A stretch of DNA of 33,560 bases from Conidiobolus incongruus B7586. Lineage: Eukaryota; Entomophthoromycota; Entomophthoromycetes; Entomophthorales; Conidiobolaceae. The stretch is taken from positions 1-33,560 of the forward strand of contig JNEM01015795.1 of assembly GCA_000697335.1 (NCBI GenBank), given 5' to 3'. The notes under the pieces were generated by a model. It was not told the DNA's origin, searched no databases, and saw only the letters and a program-made list of their open reading frames with translations. Both the position numbers and the translations under genes were made by a program. Shown here piece after piece: positions 33,128 to 33,560 of the stretch (position 1 is the first letter of the stretch; every line of letters starts with the position of its first letter).

Positions 33128-33560
33128 CTAGTTAGAGAGATCCTTTTGTGAGGATGAGGACTTGGTAACGCCATTAATAGTTTCGGATTCCCAGTTGGTT
33201 TCTTGGCCGGTAGTCTTGCCATCAACAGTCTTCTTTTGGCGCTCCATTTTAGATTCCTTGGACTTACTGCCAGTGCGAGAGTCCCAGGAAGATTCGGAGC
33301 TGGAGGAACTGGCACTTTCACTGGATTCGGAGTGGGAGTTCTGGTTTCCAGTTTGGTAATTGTTTTGCTGGTTATTAGAGGAGCTGTTGTTTGAAGAAGA
33401 GGAGTTGTTTGAAGAGGAGGTGTTGCTTGAAGAGGATGAGTTGTTTGAAGAGGATGAGTTGTTTGAAGAGGAAGAGTTGCTTGAAGAAGAGGAGTTGTTA
33501 GAGGAAGAGTTGTTAGAGGAAGAGTTGTTAGAGGAAGAGTTGTTAGAGGAAGAGTTGTTA
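33128..33560 (-). CDS. C-terminal part of a Ser/Asn-rich protein, cut by the window edge
   Basis: A minus-strand frame runs without a stop from the right edge to TAG at 33128-33130, giving about 143 residues. The N-terminal visible part is a repeat of NNSSS/NNSSSS units, then NQQNNYQTGNQNSHSES, a Ser/Glu patch, and a more complex tail: SKESKMERQKKTVDG, TTGQETNWESETINGVTK, SSSSQKDLSN. The GC content is well above the flank, and the tail is not simple repeat, which supports real coding over the two plus-strand frames overlapping it at 33162-33394. The 15-bp unit repeats almost exactly at the edge (33496-33560). Such tracts are common in disordered regions of fungal transcription factors and RNA-binding proteins, but the protein cannot be identified. 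Confidence 0.6.
   Translation of the reverse strand, partial: NNSSSNNSSSNNSSSNNSSSNNSSSSSNSSSSNNSSSSNNSSSSSNTSSSNNSSSSNNSSSNNQQNNYQTGNQNSHSESSESASSSSSESSWDSRTGSKSKESKMERQKKTVDGKTTGQETNWESETINGVTKSSSSQKDLSN
33496..33560. repeat. 15-bp tandem minisatellite within coding sequence
   Basis: Four or more near-identical units of AGAGGAAGAGTTGTT (plus strand) encode NNSSS on the minus strand and run off the window edge. Further left (33380-33495) the same unit appears in degenerate form. Confidence 0.85.

Noticed and set aside
33162-33394. Two overlapping plus-strand frames at the right edge
   Set aside because: They are shadows of the minus-strand Ser/Asn-rich coding sequence, whose tail has more natural composition and runs to a clear stop.
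1-33560. CRISPR arrays, bacterial operons or phage-like systems
   Set aside because: No spaced repeat arrays, ribosome-binding sites or bacterial gene organisation are present; the window is eukaryotic.

Overview
This is about 33.5 kb of a very AT-rich eukaryotic nuclear genome, almost certainly fungal. The evidence is spliced genes with short GT-AG introns (mostly 38-55 nt), a Bem1-type polarity scaffold (SH3-SH3-PX-PB1), and several nuclear genes for mitochondrial assembly factors. A DNMT1-class methyltransferase with RFTS and BAH domains, together with the base composition, suggests an early-diverging lineage (zygomycete or chytrid grade). I cannot name the species from sequence alone. Intergenic DNA is roughly 80-90% A+T and full of microsatellites; genes and a few promoter-like islands stand out by higher GC.

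Layout: 1-3.6 kb is AT-rich with no gene. 3.6-5.1 kb (-) is a BEM1/Scd2-like scaffold, with a GC-richer promoter to about 5.6 kb. 5.6-10.0 kb is a gene desert. 10.0-10.7 kb (-) is ribosomal protein uS8 (RPS22/S15a), whose single intron looks structured. 11.3-12.05 kb (+) is a TMEM70-family mitochondrial membrane protein. 12.8-16.55 kb (-) is a DNMT1-like DNA methyltransferase that I could resolve into 20 exons (965 aa: RFTS, two BAH domains, catalytic domain). 16.6-19.6 kb is a second desert, including a 1.1-kb tract with only about 10% GC. 19.6-20.7 kb (+) is a COX18/Oxa1-type insertase that seems broken. 21.6-24.6 kb (+) is the alpha subunit of the AP-2 clathrin adaptor (897 aa, 4 exons). 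25.1-28.3 kb (+) is a 1000-aa RasGEF-like protein with an acidic middle and a proline-rich SH3-ligand tail. 28.6 kb (-) is tRNA-Gly(GCC). 29.1-29.3 kb (-) is the LYR protein SDHAF1/Sdh6. 30.3-31.1 kb (-) is an unresolved, possibly broken locus. 33.1 kb to the right edge (-) is the C-terminus of a Ser/Asn-rich protein.

Nothing here is an operon. Two themes recur: cell polarity and small-GTPase signalling (BEM1, and a RasGEF-like protein with SH3 ligands), and assembly of mitochondrial complexes (TMEM70 family, COX18-like, SDHAF1). The most informative locus is the DNMT1-like gene. It is densely cut by tiny introns while most neighbours have none to three, and at least one of its introns is a multiple of three without a stop, so naive ORF calling misreads it.
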